Source: Streptomyces sp. Q6
GTDB lineage: Bacteria; Actinomycetota; Actinomycetes; Streptomycetales; Streptomycetaceae
Reading direction: 5' to 3'
DNA length: 64,000 bases
Assembly: GCF_036967205.1 (NCBI RefSeq)
Contig: NZ_CP146022.1
Coordinates: forward strand, 806,001-870,000
Shown here: in pieces, positions 17,931-26,817 of the stretch
Position numbering within the stretch: the first letter of the stretch is position 1
Layout: each line of letters starts with the position of its first letter
Notes under the pieces: model-generated
The model's input: only the letters and a program-made list of their open reading frames with translations
Database searches by the model: none
What the model was told of the DNA's origin: nothing
Made by a program: the position numbers and the translations under genes

Positions 17931-18247
17931 CGGTCGGCCTCCTCGACTGCGCCCGGCGCTCCGGAGACCCGGCGGGCGGCGTGTGTTACGGGCATGCACG
18001 CCGGTGTGCACGGGGTTTGGAGAATAGTACGGGCCCCCTCGCCGCGGACACCCTCCCATCTGGAGAGATGTGCAGTCCCGCCGGGCGCCCGCCACCGGTT
18101 CACTGGACCCCACGCACCCCCCGTGGCCGCCGTCCCGGCCGGGGAGTGCGCTCCGAGCCGCATGCCCCGCACCGCCTCGTCCGTTCGGTCACCCCTGCCC
18201 GTGCGGTCGCCCTGTCCGTTCGGTCACCCCTGCCCGAGGAGTCCGTC

Positions 18248-19663
18248 ATGCGCGCCGATCCCGAACGCCCCTTCCCCGTCGAGCGGTTGGGTGCCGAACC
18301 GGTGCCCGCCGACCGCAGGCACGGCCGGCCCTGGTCCCTGTTCACGCTGTGGTTCGGCGCGAACGTGCAGTTTGCGACGCTCAGCGTGGGCGCCCTCGCG
18401 ACCTCGGTGTTCGGTCTCGACCTGCTGCCCGCGGTCCTCGCGATCATCACCGGCACGCTGCTCAGCTCGGCGCTCGTCGGTCTGTTCTCCACGCGCGGCC
18501 CGCTGACCGGGGTGCTGCAACTCGTGCAGTCCCGCGGCCCGTTCGGACGGCTGGGCAATCTGCCGTCGGCGGCGTTCACGGTCGTCAACGGTGTCGGCTG
18601 GTGCGTCGTCGACTCGCTGCTCGGCATCTTCATCCTGCGCGACCTGACGGGCATGGGCTTCGGACCCGCGCTCGCGGTCATGGCGGTGGCGCAGATGGGC
18701 GTGGCCGTGGTCGGCTACCGGCTCATCCACACCGTGGAGCGGGGCCTCGCCGTCCTCCTGGTGGTCGTCTTCGCGGTGATGTCGGTGTACGGGTTCGGGG
18801 AGGCGCGGGCGGCCGCGCCGGTCGCACCGGCCGACGGCTCGACCGCGGCTTTCCTGCTGGTCGTCGCCGTCACCGCGGCCCGCGTCCTCGGCTGGTCCGC
18901 GTACGCCTCCGACTACAGCCGCTATCTGCCCGCCACGAGCCGGCCGCGGCGGGTGTTCCTCGCGGCGGGCGGCGGCAGCGCGGTCGCCGGGGTGTGGATC
19001 GGGGCGCTGGGCGCGGCGCTCGGCACGGCGGGCGCGCTCGACGACCCGAGCCACATGGTGAGCGGGCTGCTGCCGCACGCGCTCGGCACGGTCGTGCTGC
19101 TCTCGCTGCTGCTGTCCACGCTCGCGTCGACGGTCATCGACCTGTACTCGGGGGCGATGGCGGCGCTCGTCGCCGGGTTCACGATCCCGCGCTGGGTGTC
19201 GGTGCTCGTCGTCGGCTCGCTCGGCACGGCGCTCGCCTGGTACGCGGGGCACGGCGACTTCGCGACGCACCTCAACGACTTCCTGCTGATGACGGGGTAC
19301 TGGCTGGCGCCGTGGGCCGCGGTGATGATCGCCGCGTACTGGGGCCGGGGGCGGCGCAACGTCGCGGACCCGTACGACCCGGGCCACCGGTTCGGCGCCG
19401 GTCTGCCGTGCGTGGCGCTGGCGCTGGCCGTCGAGATCCCGTTCATGAACCAGTCCCTCTATACGGGGCCGCTGGCGGCGGCACATCCCGCGCTCGGGCC
19501 GTTCGGTCTCTTCGTCGGCTTCGCGGTGGCGGGTGCGGCGTACACGGCCGCGACGGCACTGCGGCGCCCGGCCCCGGCCGCGCCCGGACGTCCCCCTGTT
19601 TCCGACACGTCGTCCGGCACCTCGCCGGACACGTTCTCCGACGAGTTGAGGAGTACCCGATGA
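18248..19663 (+). CDS. NCS1-family cytosine/purine permease
   Basis: The ATG at 18248 follows GAGGAG. The 471-residue protein has 12 hydrophobic segments and NCS1 motifs, including TLWFGANVQFATLSVG in the first helix and SDYSRYLP near the middle. NCS1 symporters import cytosine, purines, allantoin or hydantoins with cations. The TGA overlaps the ATG of the deaminase gene (ATGA), so uptake and deamination are translationally coupled. The divergent PucR gene is the obvious regulator. Confidence 0.9.
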   Translation: MRADPERPFPVERLGAEPVPADRRHGRPWSLFTLWFGANVQFATLSVGALATSVFGLDLLPAVLAIITGTLLSSALVGLFSTRGPLTGVLQLVQSRGPFGRLGNLPSAAFTVVNGVGWCVVDSLLGIFILRDLTGMGFGPALAVMAVAQMGVAVVGYRLIHTVERGLAVLLVVVFAVMSVYGFGEARAAAPVAPADGSTAAFLLVVAVTAARVLGWSAYASDYSRYLPATSRPRRVFLAAGGGSAVAGVWIGALGAALGTAGALDDPSHMVSGLLPHALGTVVLLSLLLSTLASTVIDLYSGAMAALVAGFTIPRWVSVLVVGSLGTALAWYAGHGDFATHLNDFLLMTGYWLAPWAAVMIAAYWGRGRRNVADPYDPGHRFGAGLPCVALALAVEIPFMNQSLYTGPLAAAHPALGPFGLFVGFAVAGAAYTAATALRRPAPAAPGRPPVSDTSSGTSPDTFSDELRSTR

Positions 19664-20157
19664 CGACCACGACCGCCCCCGCCGTCCCGACGGCCGAGGA
19701 CGAGGCTTTCCTGCGCGCGGCGATCGCCGCGGCCGCCGCGGCACGGGCCGGTGGCAACCACCCGTTCGGCGCGCTGCTCGTCCTCGACGGCGAGGTGGTG
19801 CTGGAGGCGGGCAACACGGTCGTCACCGAGCGGGACGCGACCGGGCACGCCGAGACGAACCTGGTCCGCCTCGCGACCCGCGCGTACGGCCCCGAGGACC
19901 TCGCCCGCGCGACCCTCTACACGTCGACGGAGCCGTGCGCGATGTGCACCGGCGCCGTGTACTGGAGCGGCATCGGGCGCGTGGCGTACGCGCTCGGCGA
20001 GGACGAGCTGCTCGCGCTGACCGGGGCGAATCCGGAGAACCCGACGATGGCGCTGCCGTGCCGCGAGGTGCTGGCGCGGGGGCAGCGGGCGGTCGACGTG
20101 GTGGGGCCGTGTCTGCACGCGGAGGCCGCGCGGGTGCATGCGGGGTTCTGGGACTGA
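19660..20157 (+). CDS. Zinc-dependent nucleobase/nucleoside deaminase (guanine-deaminase-like)
   Basis: The 165-residue protein has the cytidine-deaminase-fold zinc site: GHAETNLV (zinc His plus catalytic Glu) and PCAMCTGAVYW (two zinc Cys). The C-terminus (RVHAGFWD) resembles GuaD-type and TadA-like nucleobase deaminases. Its likely substrate is guanine or another aminated base imported by the coupled permease, giving xanthine and ammonia. TadA itself is unlikely because the gene sits inside a catabolic operon. Confidence 0.85.
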   Translation: MTTTTAPAVPTAEDEAFLRAAIAAAAAARAGGNHPFGALLVLDGEVVLEAGNTVVTERDATGHAETNLVRLATRAYGPEDLARATLYTSTEPCAMCTGAVYWSGIGRVAYALGEDELLALTGANPENPTMALPCREVLARGQRAVDVVGPCLHAEAARVHAGFWD

Positions 20158-20268
20158 CGTCCCCACCCCGGGGCCGCGCCCTGGACTCCGCCCGCTCGAT
20201 CGCCGCAGGGGCGTGAACCGCCTCCTCTGCCGCGCCTTCTCGTGCCGCTTGAACCGCTTCACCTGCTT

Positions 20269-20307
20269 CCCGCTTCACCTGCTTCACCTGCTTCACCTGC
20301 TTCGACT
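20269..20307 (+). repeat. Short tandem repeat upstream of the amidohydrolase gene
   Basis: About four copies of the 9-mer GCTTCACCT occur in a row, with degraded copies on each side (20255-20318). They end just before the ribosome-binding site GAAGGAG of the amidohydrolase gene. The array is probably replication slippage, and its effect on leader structure is unknown. Confidence 0.6.
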
Positions 20308-20331
20308 GCTCGACCTGAAGGAGCTGCCCCC

Positions 20332-21660
20332 GTGTCCCGCACCCGCACCCTGATCCACAACGGCATCGTCATCCCCTGCGACGGCACACGCGCCGTCCTC
20401 GACCCCGGCTCGGTACTCATCGAGGACGGCCGCATCACGGCGATCGGCCACCCGGACGCCTTCGCCGGGACCGACGCCCGCGTCGTCGACGCCACCGGGC
20501 ACGCCGTGATCCCCGGTCTCCACAACACCCATCTGCACTCCGGGCTGCTGCGCGGCACCGCCGAGTCGAAGTCGCTGTGGGACTGGCTGCGCGACTACGT
20601 CGACCCGGCCCACAAGGCGCTCACCCCCGAGATCGCCCAGGCGGCCTCGCTGCTCTGCTACACGGAGTCGCTGCGCGCGGGCACGACGTCCGTGATGGAC
20701 ATGTGGCGTCACATGGAGGGGTCGGCGCACGCCGCCGAGCAGGTCGGGATCCGCGCGACCCTCGTCCCGTACGTCGCCGACCTGCCCGGCTACGACTACT
20801 TCGAGACACTCGAAACGAACCGTCGTCTGCTCACCGAGTACCGCACGTACGCCGACGACCGGGTCCGCTCCTGGGTGGGTCTTGAGCACCTCTTCTACTG
20901 CAGCGAGGACGCCTTCCGCGCGGCCGCCGCGCTCGCCGACGAGTTCGACACGGGCCTGCACGCCCACTCGTCGGAGACGACCTGGGAAGTCGAGGAGTCG
21001 GTACGGCAGTTCGGCCGCCGGCCCATCGAGGAGTTCCACCGTCGCGGGATCCTCGGCCCGCGCACCGTGGTGGCGCACTGCGTCTGGCTCGACGACCGGG
21101 AGATCGACCTGCTCGCCGCGACCGGGACGAGCGTCGCCCACTGCCCCTGCTCGAACATGAAGCTGTCGTCGGGTCCGGCCCGGGTCGCCGAGATGCGACG
21201 CAAGGGCATCGCCGTCGGGCTCGGCAGCGACGGGGAGAAGGAGAACAACAACCTGGACCTGCTGGAGGAGATGAAGTTCGCGTCGCTGTTGCAGAAGGTG
21301 ACGTCCCTCGACCCGACGACGGGCGACCCGTGGGACATCCTGACCATGGCCACCATCGACGGCGCGCGGGCCCTCGGACTCGACGGCGACACCGGCTCCC
21401 TGGAGGCGGGCAAGAAGGCCGACGTCGTCACCGTCGACCTGCGCAAGCTGCACACCACCCCGCTGCTGCACGGCGACGACTTCAACGCGGTCGCGCACCT
21501 GGTCTTCTCCGCGTCCTCGGCGGACGTCGCCCACGTGTGGGTCGACGGTGAACTCCTCGTCGACGGCGGCACGGTGCTCAGCGTGGACACGGAGAAGGTA
21601 CGCCTGGAGGCGCAGAGCGCGGCGGAGGAACTGTTCCGGCGCCGGGCGGCCCTGGCGTAG
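20332..21660 (+). CDS. Amidohydrolase-family aminohydrolase (SsnA/TrzN/MTA-SAH-deaminase type)
   Basis: The GTG start follows GAAGGAG. The 442-residue protein has the composite beta-sandwich/TIM-barrel amidohydrolase plan. Metal ligands are in LHNTHLHSGLLRGT, GLHAHSSET, VVAHCVWLDD and VGLGSDGEKENNN. The HSSETTWEVEESVRQFGRRPIEEFHRRGIL stretch is shared with MTA/SAH deaminases and chlorohydrolase-type relatives. It removes an amino group, or another leaving group, from a purine- or triazine-like ring. With the permease and small deaminase it forms a nucleobase-degrading operon. The exact substrate (8-oxoguanine, isoxanthopterin, MTA or other) cannot be told. Confidence 0.82.
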   Translation: MSRTRTLIHNGIVIPCDGTRAVLDPGSVLIEDGRITAIGHPDAFAGTDARVVDATGHAVIPGLHNTHLHSGLLRGTAESKSLWDWLRDYVDPAHKALTPEIAQAASLLCYTESLRAGTTSVMDMWRHMEGSAHAAEQVGIRATLVPYVADLPGYDYFETLETNRRLLTEYRTYADDRVRSWVGLEHLFYCSEDAFRAAAALADEFDTGLHAHSSETTWEVEESVRQFGRRPIEEFHRRGILGPRTVVAHCVWLDDREIDLLAATGTSVAHCPCSNMKLSSGPARVAEMRRKGIAVGLGSDGEKENNNLDLLEEMKFASLLQKVTSLDPTTGDPWDILTMATIDGARALGLDGDTGSLEAGKKADVVTVDLRKLHTTPLLHGDDFNAVAHLVFSASSADVAHVWVDGELLVDGGTVLSVDTEKVRLEAQSAAEELFRRRAALA

Positions 21661-21664
21661 CGGG

Positions 21665-22639
21665 TCAGTAGGCGACGGGCCATCCGGAGCTCCAGTTCAG
21701 CAGGTTGATCCCGAGCTTCGGAGTCCCGTTGTCGTCGCCGTCGTAGTAGTGGTAGACGATCAGGTCGCCGTCGGTGTCGTTCATGACCGACTGCCCGCCG
21801 GGGCCGATGACGCTGCCGTGCGACTCCAGGACCGGGGTGCCGCCGTTGCTCATGAGGGCGACGCCGCTCTTGTCGTAGTACGGCCCGGTGACGCTGGTGG
21901 CGCGGCCGACCTTGACCTTGTACGTGGAGCTGGTGCCCGCGCAGCACGTGTCGTACGAGGCGAAGAGGTAGTAGTAGCCGTTGCGCTTGACGATGTACGG
22001 GGCCTCGACGGCCTTGGTGCCGGTCGGGCGGGAGGCGAGCGAGTAGCGGGTGGTGTTCGAGGAGAGCTGCTTGCCGGTCGACGGGTCGATCTGGATCATC
22101 TTGAGGCCGGTCCACCAACTGCCGAACGACAGCCACCACGTGCCGTTGTCGTCGACGAAGAGGTTCGGGTCGATGGCGTTGTAGTCGCTGGACGTGGTGG
22201 ACGTGTAGACGACTCCGTAGTCGGACCAGGACCCGGGCAGACCGGTCGTCGAACCGGCCACGCCTATCGCGGACTTGTTGGACCCGAAGGTCGAGACGGC
22301 GTAGTACATCAGGTACTTGCCGCCGTGGTAGGAGATGTCGGGCGCCCATGCCTCGGTCGCGTACGAGGACCACCACGACGGCTTCGTGGTGAAGGCGTCG
22401 CTGCCCGCGCTGAAGGCGGTCCGGTCGGTGGAGGTGCGGTAACCGAGGCCGCCGCCGGTCGCGTAGAGGAGGTAGCGGCCGCCCGAGGTGCGGACCATGG
22501 TGGGGTCGTGGACGACGGTGGCGCCGGTGACCGTGCCGGGGTTCGGGTAGGCGGACGCGGTCGACGGGATCAGGGCCAGCAGGGCTGCGGCCGGCAGGGC
22601 CAGGAGGGCGGTTCTGGTGCGGTGGGTGCGGCGGCTCAC
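21665..22639 (-). CDS. Secreted GH43 arabinan endo-1,5-alpha-L-arabinosidase
   Basis: The GTG start follows AAGGAGAACC. A signal peptide (basic SRRTHRTRT, hydrophobic core, cleavage after TASA) precedes a five-bladed GH43 propeller. The catalytic base is Asp45 in VHDPTMV, the pKa-modulating Asp is in AIDPNLF, and the acid Glu is in KAVEAPYIV. The 324-residue length is normal for GH43 subfamily 5-type arabinanases. It would cut 1,5-linked arabinan of plant pectin outside the cell. A GAAGCGCTTC palindrome 110 bp upstream suggests LacI-type sugar control. It is convergent with, and functionally unrelated to, the amidohydrolase gene. Confidence 0.88.
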   Translation of the reverse strand: MSRRTHRTRTALLALPAAALLALIPSTASAYPNPGTVTGATVVHDPTMVRTSGGRYLLYATGGGLGYRTSTDRTAFSAGSDAFTTKPSWWSSYATEAWAPDISYHGGKYLMYYAVSTFGSNKSAIGVAGSTTGLPGSWSDYGVVYTSTTSSDYNAIDPNLFVDDNGTWWLSFGSWWTGLKMIQIDPSTGKQLSSNTTRYSLASRPTGTKAVEAPYIVKRNGYYYLFASYDTCCAGTSSTYKVKVGRATSVTGPYYDKSGVALMSNGGTPVLESHGSVIGPGGQSVMNDTDGDLIVYHYYDGDDNGTPKLGINLLNWSSGWPVAY

Positions 22640-22748
22640 GCGGTTCTCCTTCGAGGGTCTCGCGGGGCGATCTCACGGGAACGGAAGAAGGGATGACATG
22701 TCCGTGATTTCGAACGGCGGTCGCGACTTCGGACGGGAACGTAGAGTC

Positions 22749-22758
22749 GAAGCGCTTC
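22749..22758. promoter_or_regulatory. LacI-type palindrome upstream of the arabinanase gene
   Basis: GAAGCGCTTC is a perfect 10-bp palindrome with the central GCGC-type core common to LacI/GalR operators. Regulators of that family control many glycosidase genes in Streptomyces. No LacI gene lies in the window, so the regulator would act from elsewhere. Confidence 0.4.
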
Positions 22759-22798
22759 CGCGTCAATGGCTTCAGCACGCCCCACCGACACCACGCCT

Positions 22799-22821
22799 AA
22801 TTTGCATTTCAGATGTCACTA
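22799..22821. promoter_or_regulatory. nsrR: Weak NsrR box upstream of nsrR
   Basis: A 23-bp 11-1-11 element centred on C22810 contains GCATTTCAGATGT, matching the core of the stronger site upstream of hmp, but only 6 of 11 arm positions pair. It ends 16 bp before the nsrR start codon, so autorepression is likely. Confidence 0.5.
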
Positions 22822-22837
22822 TTTATAGCGTGCGCCC

Positions 22838-23281
22838 ATGCGGCTGACGCGATTCACGGACCTGGCTCTGCGGGTCCTCATGCGCCTCGCGGTCGAGGAG
22901 GGTGAACTGCCCACCACGCGCGAGGTCGCGGGCGCCATGGAGGTGCCCTACACCCACACCGCGAAGGTGGTCGCGAAGTTGCAGCACATGGGCCTGATCG
23001 AGGCACGGCGCGGCCGGGGCGGCGGGCTCGCGCTCACCGCGGCCGGGCGGGCGGCCTCCATCGGAGGGCTCGTACGGGAACTCGAAGGCCCGGGGGACGT
23101 GGTGGACTGCGACGGCACGACACCGTGCCCGCTGCGGTCGGCGTGCAGGCTGCGCGGAGCACTGCGAGAGGCGCAGGAGGCGTTCTTCGCCTCGCTCGAC
23201 CCGCTCACCCTCACCGATCTCGTCAAGGCGCCGACCGGCCCTCTTCTCGTGACCCTTTCGCCCTCGCCCCCGACGGGCTGA
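22838..23281 (+). CDS. nsrR: NsrR, Rrf2-family nitric-oxide-sensing repressor
   Basis: The 147-residue protein starts MRLTRFTDLALRVLMRLA and has the Rrf2 winged helix with TREVAGAMEVPYTHTAKVVAKLQ. Three cysteines (CDGTTPCPLRSAC, near residues 93-105) are the Fe-S cluster ligands expected of NsrR. NsrR carries a 4Fe-4S cluster that NO destroys, which releases its DNA sites. The neighbouring flavohaemoglobin gene and two candidate boxes make the assignment firm. The C-terminal tail is Pro/Ser-rich and unremarkable. Confidence 0.92.
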   Translation: MRLTRFTDLALRVLMRLAVEEGELPTTREVAGAMEVPYTHTAKVVAKLQHMGLIEARRGRGGGLALTAAGRAASIGGLVRELEGPGDVVDCDGTTPCPLRSACRLRGALREAQEAFFASLDPLTLTDLVKAPTGPLLVTLSPSPPTG

Positions 23282-23322
23282 TCCCGCCACCATGGAACGA
23301 CCACGCCCCACCCGCACCGTTA

Positions 23323-23345
23323 AATATGAGTCTCAGATGCATATT
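23323..23345. promoter_or_regulatory. hmpA: Strong NsrR box upstream of hmp
   Basis: This is an 11-1-11 inverted repeat with arms AATATGAGTCT and AGATGCATATT around a central C. Nine of eleven positions pair. This length and symmetry are what Streptomyces NsrR recognises. The site ends 59 bp before the hmp start, where it would block transcription in the absence of NO. Confidence 0.75.
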
Positions 23346-23404
23346 ACGTCGACGATCTCGACGACGATCTCGACGCAGCGTCCATCCTCGAAGGAGTCCT
23401 GCTG

Positions 23405-24598
23405 ATGCTCACCGCCCAGTCCGCCACCGTCGTGCGTGCCACGCTCCCCGCCGTCGGAGCCGCCATCGAGGACATCACCGGGCTGTTCTACGAGAAGCTC
23501 TTCGCCGCCCACCCCGAGCTGCTCCGCGACGTCTTCAACCGTGGCAACCAGGCGGCGGGCACCCAGCGACAGGCGCTCGCGGGCTCCATCGCGGCGTTCG
23601 CCGGGTACCTGGTGGACCACCCGGACGACCGGCCCGACGTGATGCTGAACCGCATCGCGCACAAGCACGCCTCGCTCGGTGTCCGCGCCGACCAGTACCC
23701 GGTCGTGCGCCAGCACCTCTTCGCGGCGATCGCCGAGGTGCTCGGCGACGCGGTCACGCCGGAGGTGGCGCAGGCATGGGACGAGGTGTACTGGCTGATG
23801 GCGAACGCCCTCATCGCGATCGAGGCACGGCTGTACGCCGGGCAGGGCGTGGCCGAGGGCGACGTGTGGCGCGAGTGGGAGGTCGCCGCCCGCACCGAGG
23901 AGACCGCCGAGGTCGCCTCCTTCCTGCTCCGCCCGGCCGACGGCGCGCCCGCGCCCGCGTTCAAGGCGGGCCAGTACGTGTCCGTCCAGGTCGAACTCGC
24001 CGACGGCGCACGGCAGATACGCCAGTACAGCCTGACCGGCGCGCCGTCCGCGGCGACCCGTTCGATCGCGGTGAAGCGGGTCCCCGGCACCGCGGGCACG
24101 CCCGACGGCGAGGTCTCGCACCATCTGCACACGCATCTGCGCGAGGGCGACCGGGTGCGCGTCTCCGCCCCGTACGGCGATCTGGTCCTGGAGGCCGGGG
24201 ACGCGCCGCTGCTGCTCGCTTCGGCGGGCATCGGCTGCACGCCGATGCTGGCCATGCTGGAGGACCTGGTGGCGGCGCGGCACGAGGGCCCGGTCACGGT
24301 CGTGCACGCCGACCGCTCCCCCGCGACGCACGCGCTGCGCATCGCCCACGAGGGGCTCACCGCCAAACTCCCGGACTGCGCAGCGCACTTCTGGTACGAG
24401 CGGCAGGCGGGCGCCGGCCACCGCTCCGGCCTCGTCGACCTCACGGACGTCGCGGTGGCGCCCGGCACGCGGGCCTACCTGTGCGGTCCGCTGCCCTTCA
24501 TGCGCGCGGTGCGCGAGCAGCTGCTCGCCAAGGGGGTCGCCCCGGCCGACCTCCACTACGAGGTGTTCGGCCCCGACCTGTGGCTGGCGGCCGCGTGA
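23405..24598 (+). CDS. hmpA: Flavohaemoglobin, nitric oxide dioxygenase
   Basis: The ATG follows AAGGAG. Residues 1-140 are a globin with the proximal haem His88 in IAHKHASLG. Residues about 150-260 form the FAD domain (RQYSLTGAPS). The remainder is the NAD domain (ASAGIGCTPMLAML and YLCGPLPFMRAV). The 397-residue length is normal. The enzyme uses NADH, FAD and haem to convert NO plus O2 to nitrate in the cytoplasm. It is controlled by NsrR through the adjacent box. A strong hairpin follows at 24668-24701. Confidence 0.95.
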   Translation: MLTAQSATVVRATLPAVGAAIEDITGLFYEKLFAAHPELLRDVFNRGNQAAGTQRQALAGSIAAFAGYLVDHPDDRPDVMLNRIAHKHASLGVRADQYPVVRQHLFAAIAEVLGDAVTPEVAQAWDEVYWLMANALIAIEARLYAGQGVAEGDVWREWEVAARTEETAEVASFLLRPADGAPAPAFKAGQYVSVQVELADGARQIRQYSLTGAPSAATRSIAVKRVPGTAGTPDGEVSHHLHTHLREGDRVRVSAPYGDLVLEAGDAPLLLASAGIGCTPMLAMLEDLVAARHEGPVTVVHADRSPATHALRIAHEGLTAKLPDCAAHFWYERQAGAGHRSGLVDLTDVAVAPGTRAYLCGPLPFMRAVREQLLAKGVAPADLHYEVFGPDLWLAAA

Positions 24599-24667
24599 CG
24601 GCCGGAGCCCGCCGTCGGGCCGCGCGATCGGGGAACGGTCGCCGGCCCAGGTGACGTCGGTGCACCT

Positions 24668-24701
24668 GTGCGCCGCCCGGTCGGGAGAACGGGCGGCGCA
24701 C
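24668..24701. terminator. Hairpin terminator after hmp
   Basis: Perfect 12-bp arms GTGCGCCGCCCG and CGGGCGGCGCAC enclose a 10-nt loop, 70 bp after the hmp stop and before the BNR-repeat gene. There is no T-run, as is usual for high-GC actinomycetes. Confidence 0.6.
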
Positions 24702-24840
24702 GGCGTTGCCCCCCGGAGGGGACCCTGCACCGGGACAGACCGTGTGACCTGGGGTGATGCCGGTGCGGCGGCCATTGTCAGTGGTGGGGTGCAGACTGGC
24801 CGGTACCTGGAGAGACAACGATGTTTCGGAGGTGTTCGGC

Positions 24841-25944
24841 ATGGCTGATGTGCTGCTGGCGGTGGGCACACGCAAGGGTCTGTTCCTGGGCCGAAGGCGC
24901 GGTGGCGCGTCCTCGGGGGCCTGGACGTTCGACTTCGACGAGAGTCCGTACTTCAACGCGCAGGCGGTCTACGCGGTCGCCATCGACACCCGCGGCGACA
25001 CCCCGAGGCTCCTCGTCGGCGGGGACAGCGCGCACTGGGGCCCGTCCGTCTTCCACTCGGACGACCTCGGCCGCACCTGGACTGAGCCGTCCTCCCCCGC
25101 CGTCAAGTTCCCCAAGGACACCGGGACTTCGCTGGAGCGGGTGTGGCAGCTCCACCCGGCCGCGGCCGAACCGGACGTGGTGTACGCGGGCACGGAGCCG
25201 GCGGCGCTCTACCGCTCGGCGGACCGCGGCGAGACGTTCGAGCTGTGCCGCCCGCTGTGGGAGCACCCGACGCGGTCCCAGTGGGTGCCGGGCGGCGGCG
25301 GGGAGGGCCTGCACACGATCCTGACCGATGCCCGCGATCCCCGGGCGCTGACGGTGGCGGTGTCGACGGCGGGCGTGTTCCGCTCGTCGGACGGCGGCGC
25401 GAGCTGGGCGCCCTCGAACTCCGGGGTGTCGGCGGTGTTCCTGCCGGACCCCGACCCCGAGTTCGGCCAGTGCGTGCACAAGGTGGCGCGGGACGCGGTC
25501 GACCCCGACCGGCTGTACCTCCAGAACCACTGGGGTGTGTACCGCAGTGATGACGGCGGCGCCCGCTGGACCGACATCGGCGAGGGCCTCCCGTCGACGT
25601 TCGGCTTCGCGGCGGCGGCGCACCCGCACCGCGCCGACACGGTGTACGTCTTCCCGATCAACGCGGACGCGGACCGGGTCCCCGCCGACCGCCGCTGTCG
25701 TGTCTTCCGTACCCAGGACGCGGGCAAGAGCTGGGAACCCCTCACGAAGGGCCTGCCGGAGGGCGACCACTACGGCACGGTGCTGCGCGACGCCCTGTGC
25801 ACGGACGACGCGGACCCGGCCGGTGTCTACTTCGGGAACCGCAACGGCGAGGTGTACGCGTCGGCCGACGACGGTGACTCCTGGCGCCAGTTGGCGTCGC
25901 ATCTGCCGGACGTGCTGTGCGTGCGCGCGGCCGTGGTGGGGTGA
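24841..25944 (+). CDS. BNR/sialidase-like beta-propeller protein, cytoplasmic
   Basis: The ATG at 24841 follows GGAGGTG. The 367-residue protein lacks a signal peptide and holds repeated blades with Asp-box motifs (SDDLGRTWTEP, SADRGETFEL, SSDGGASWAP, SDDGGARWTDI, TQDAGKSWEPL, SADDGDSWRQL). These are the hallmark of BNR/sortilin-type propellers annotated as exo-alpha-sialidase-like. Catalytic sialidase residues are not evident, so enzymatic sialidase activity is doubtful. Function and ligand are unknown. Confidence 0.8.
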   Translation: MADVLLAVGTRKGLFLGRRRGGASSGAWTFDFDESPYFNAQAVYAVAIDTRGDTPRLLVGGDSAHWGPSVFHSDDLGRTWTEPSSPAVKFPKDTGTSLERVWQLHPAAAEPDVVYAGTEPAALYRSADRGETFELCRPLWEHPTRSQWVPGGGGEGLHTILTDARDPRALTVAVSTAGVFRSSDGGASWAPSNSGVSAVFLPDPDPEFGQCVHKVARDAVDPDRLYLQNHWGVYRSDDGGARWTDIGEGLPSTFGFAAAAHPHRADTVYVFPINADADRVPADRRCRVFRTQDAGKSWEPLTKGLPEGDHYGTVLRDALCTDDADPAGVYFGNRNGEVYASADDGDSWRQLASHLPDVLCVRAAVVG

Positions 25945-26139
25945 CAGCGGCGGCGGTCCGCACACTCCTCGGCATCAGCGGCCGGTGCCGGCCGGCCGCC
26001 TCCCCTGGGTGTCGGCGCGCTTCTCCGTGTCGCTCCGGGGTGGGTCGGGGACGTCGCGGCGAAGCAACGGCCCCGGCTGCCGCCCTGACGACCCGCCACC
26101 GGTTGAAGTGCCGCGCGTGTACGGCAGTAGGGTGACGCC

Positions 26140-26817
26140 GTGGCACCACGACCTTTGCATGAAATCGTCGAAGCGGGCTGGGCGAAGGCCCTGGAACCCG
26201 TGGCCGGGCAGATCGCCGCGATGGGGGACTTCCTGCGCGCGGAGATCGCCGCGGGACGCACCTACCTCCCGTCGGGGGCGAACGTGCTGCGCGCGTTCCA
26301 GCAGCCCTTCGACGACGTGCGGGTGCTCATCGTCGGACAGGACCCCTACCCCACGCCGGGGCACGCGGTGGGCCTGTCGTTCTCGGTGGCACCCGACGTA
26401 CGCCCGCTGCCGGGCAGCCTGATCAACATCTACAGGGAGCTCGGCTCCGACCTCGGGCTCCCGCCGCCGTCCAACGGCGACCTCACCCCGTGGACGCGGC
26501 AGGGTGTGCTGCTGCTCAACAGGGCGCTCACCACGGCCCCGCGCAGCCCCGGCAAGCACCGCGACAAGGGCTGGGAGCCGATCACCGAGCAGGCGATTCG
26601 CGCGCTGGCCGCGCGCGGCGGACCGCTCGTGTCCATCCTCTGGGGACGCGACGCCCGCAACCTGCGGCCCATGCTCGGCGACCACCCCGCGATCGAGTCG
26701 CCGCACCCCTCGCCCATGTCGGCGGACCGCGGCTTCTTCGGCTCGCGCCCCTTCAGCCGGGCCAACGACCTTCTCGTACGGCAAGGCGCGCAGCCCATCG
26801 ACTGGCGGCTGCCGTGA
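26140..26817 (+). CDS. ung: Uracil-DNA glycosylase, family 1
   Basis: The 225-residue protein has the water-activating Asp68 in [19 protein letters not shown] and the catalytic loop HPSPMS with its His near residue 189. It removes uracil from DNA as the first step of base-excision repair. The start is GTG 26140. Its TGA overlaps the GTG of the next gene (GTGA), so the two are translated together, although their functions are unrelated. Confidence 0.95.
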   Translation: MAPRPLHEIVEAGWAKALEPVAGQIAAMGDFLRAEIAAGRTYLPSGANVLRAFQQPFDDVRVLIVGQDPYPTPGHAVGLSFSVAPDVRPLPGSLINIYRELGSDLGLPPPSNGDLTPWTRQGVLLLNRALTTAPRSPGKHRDKGWEPITEQAIRALAARGGPLVSILWGRDARNLRPMLGDHPAIESPHPSPMSADRGFFGSRPFSRANDLLVRQGAQPIDWRLP

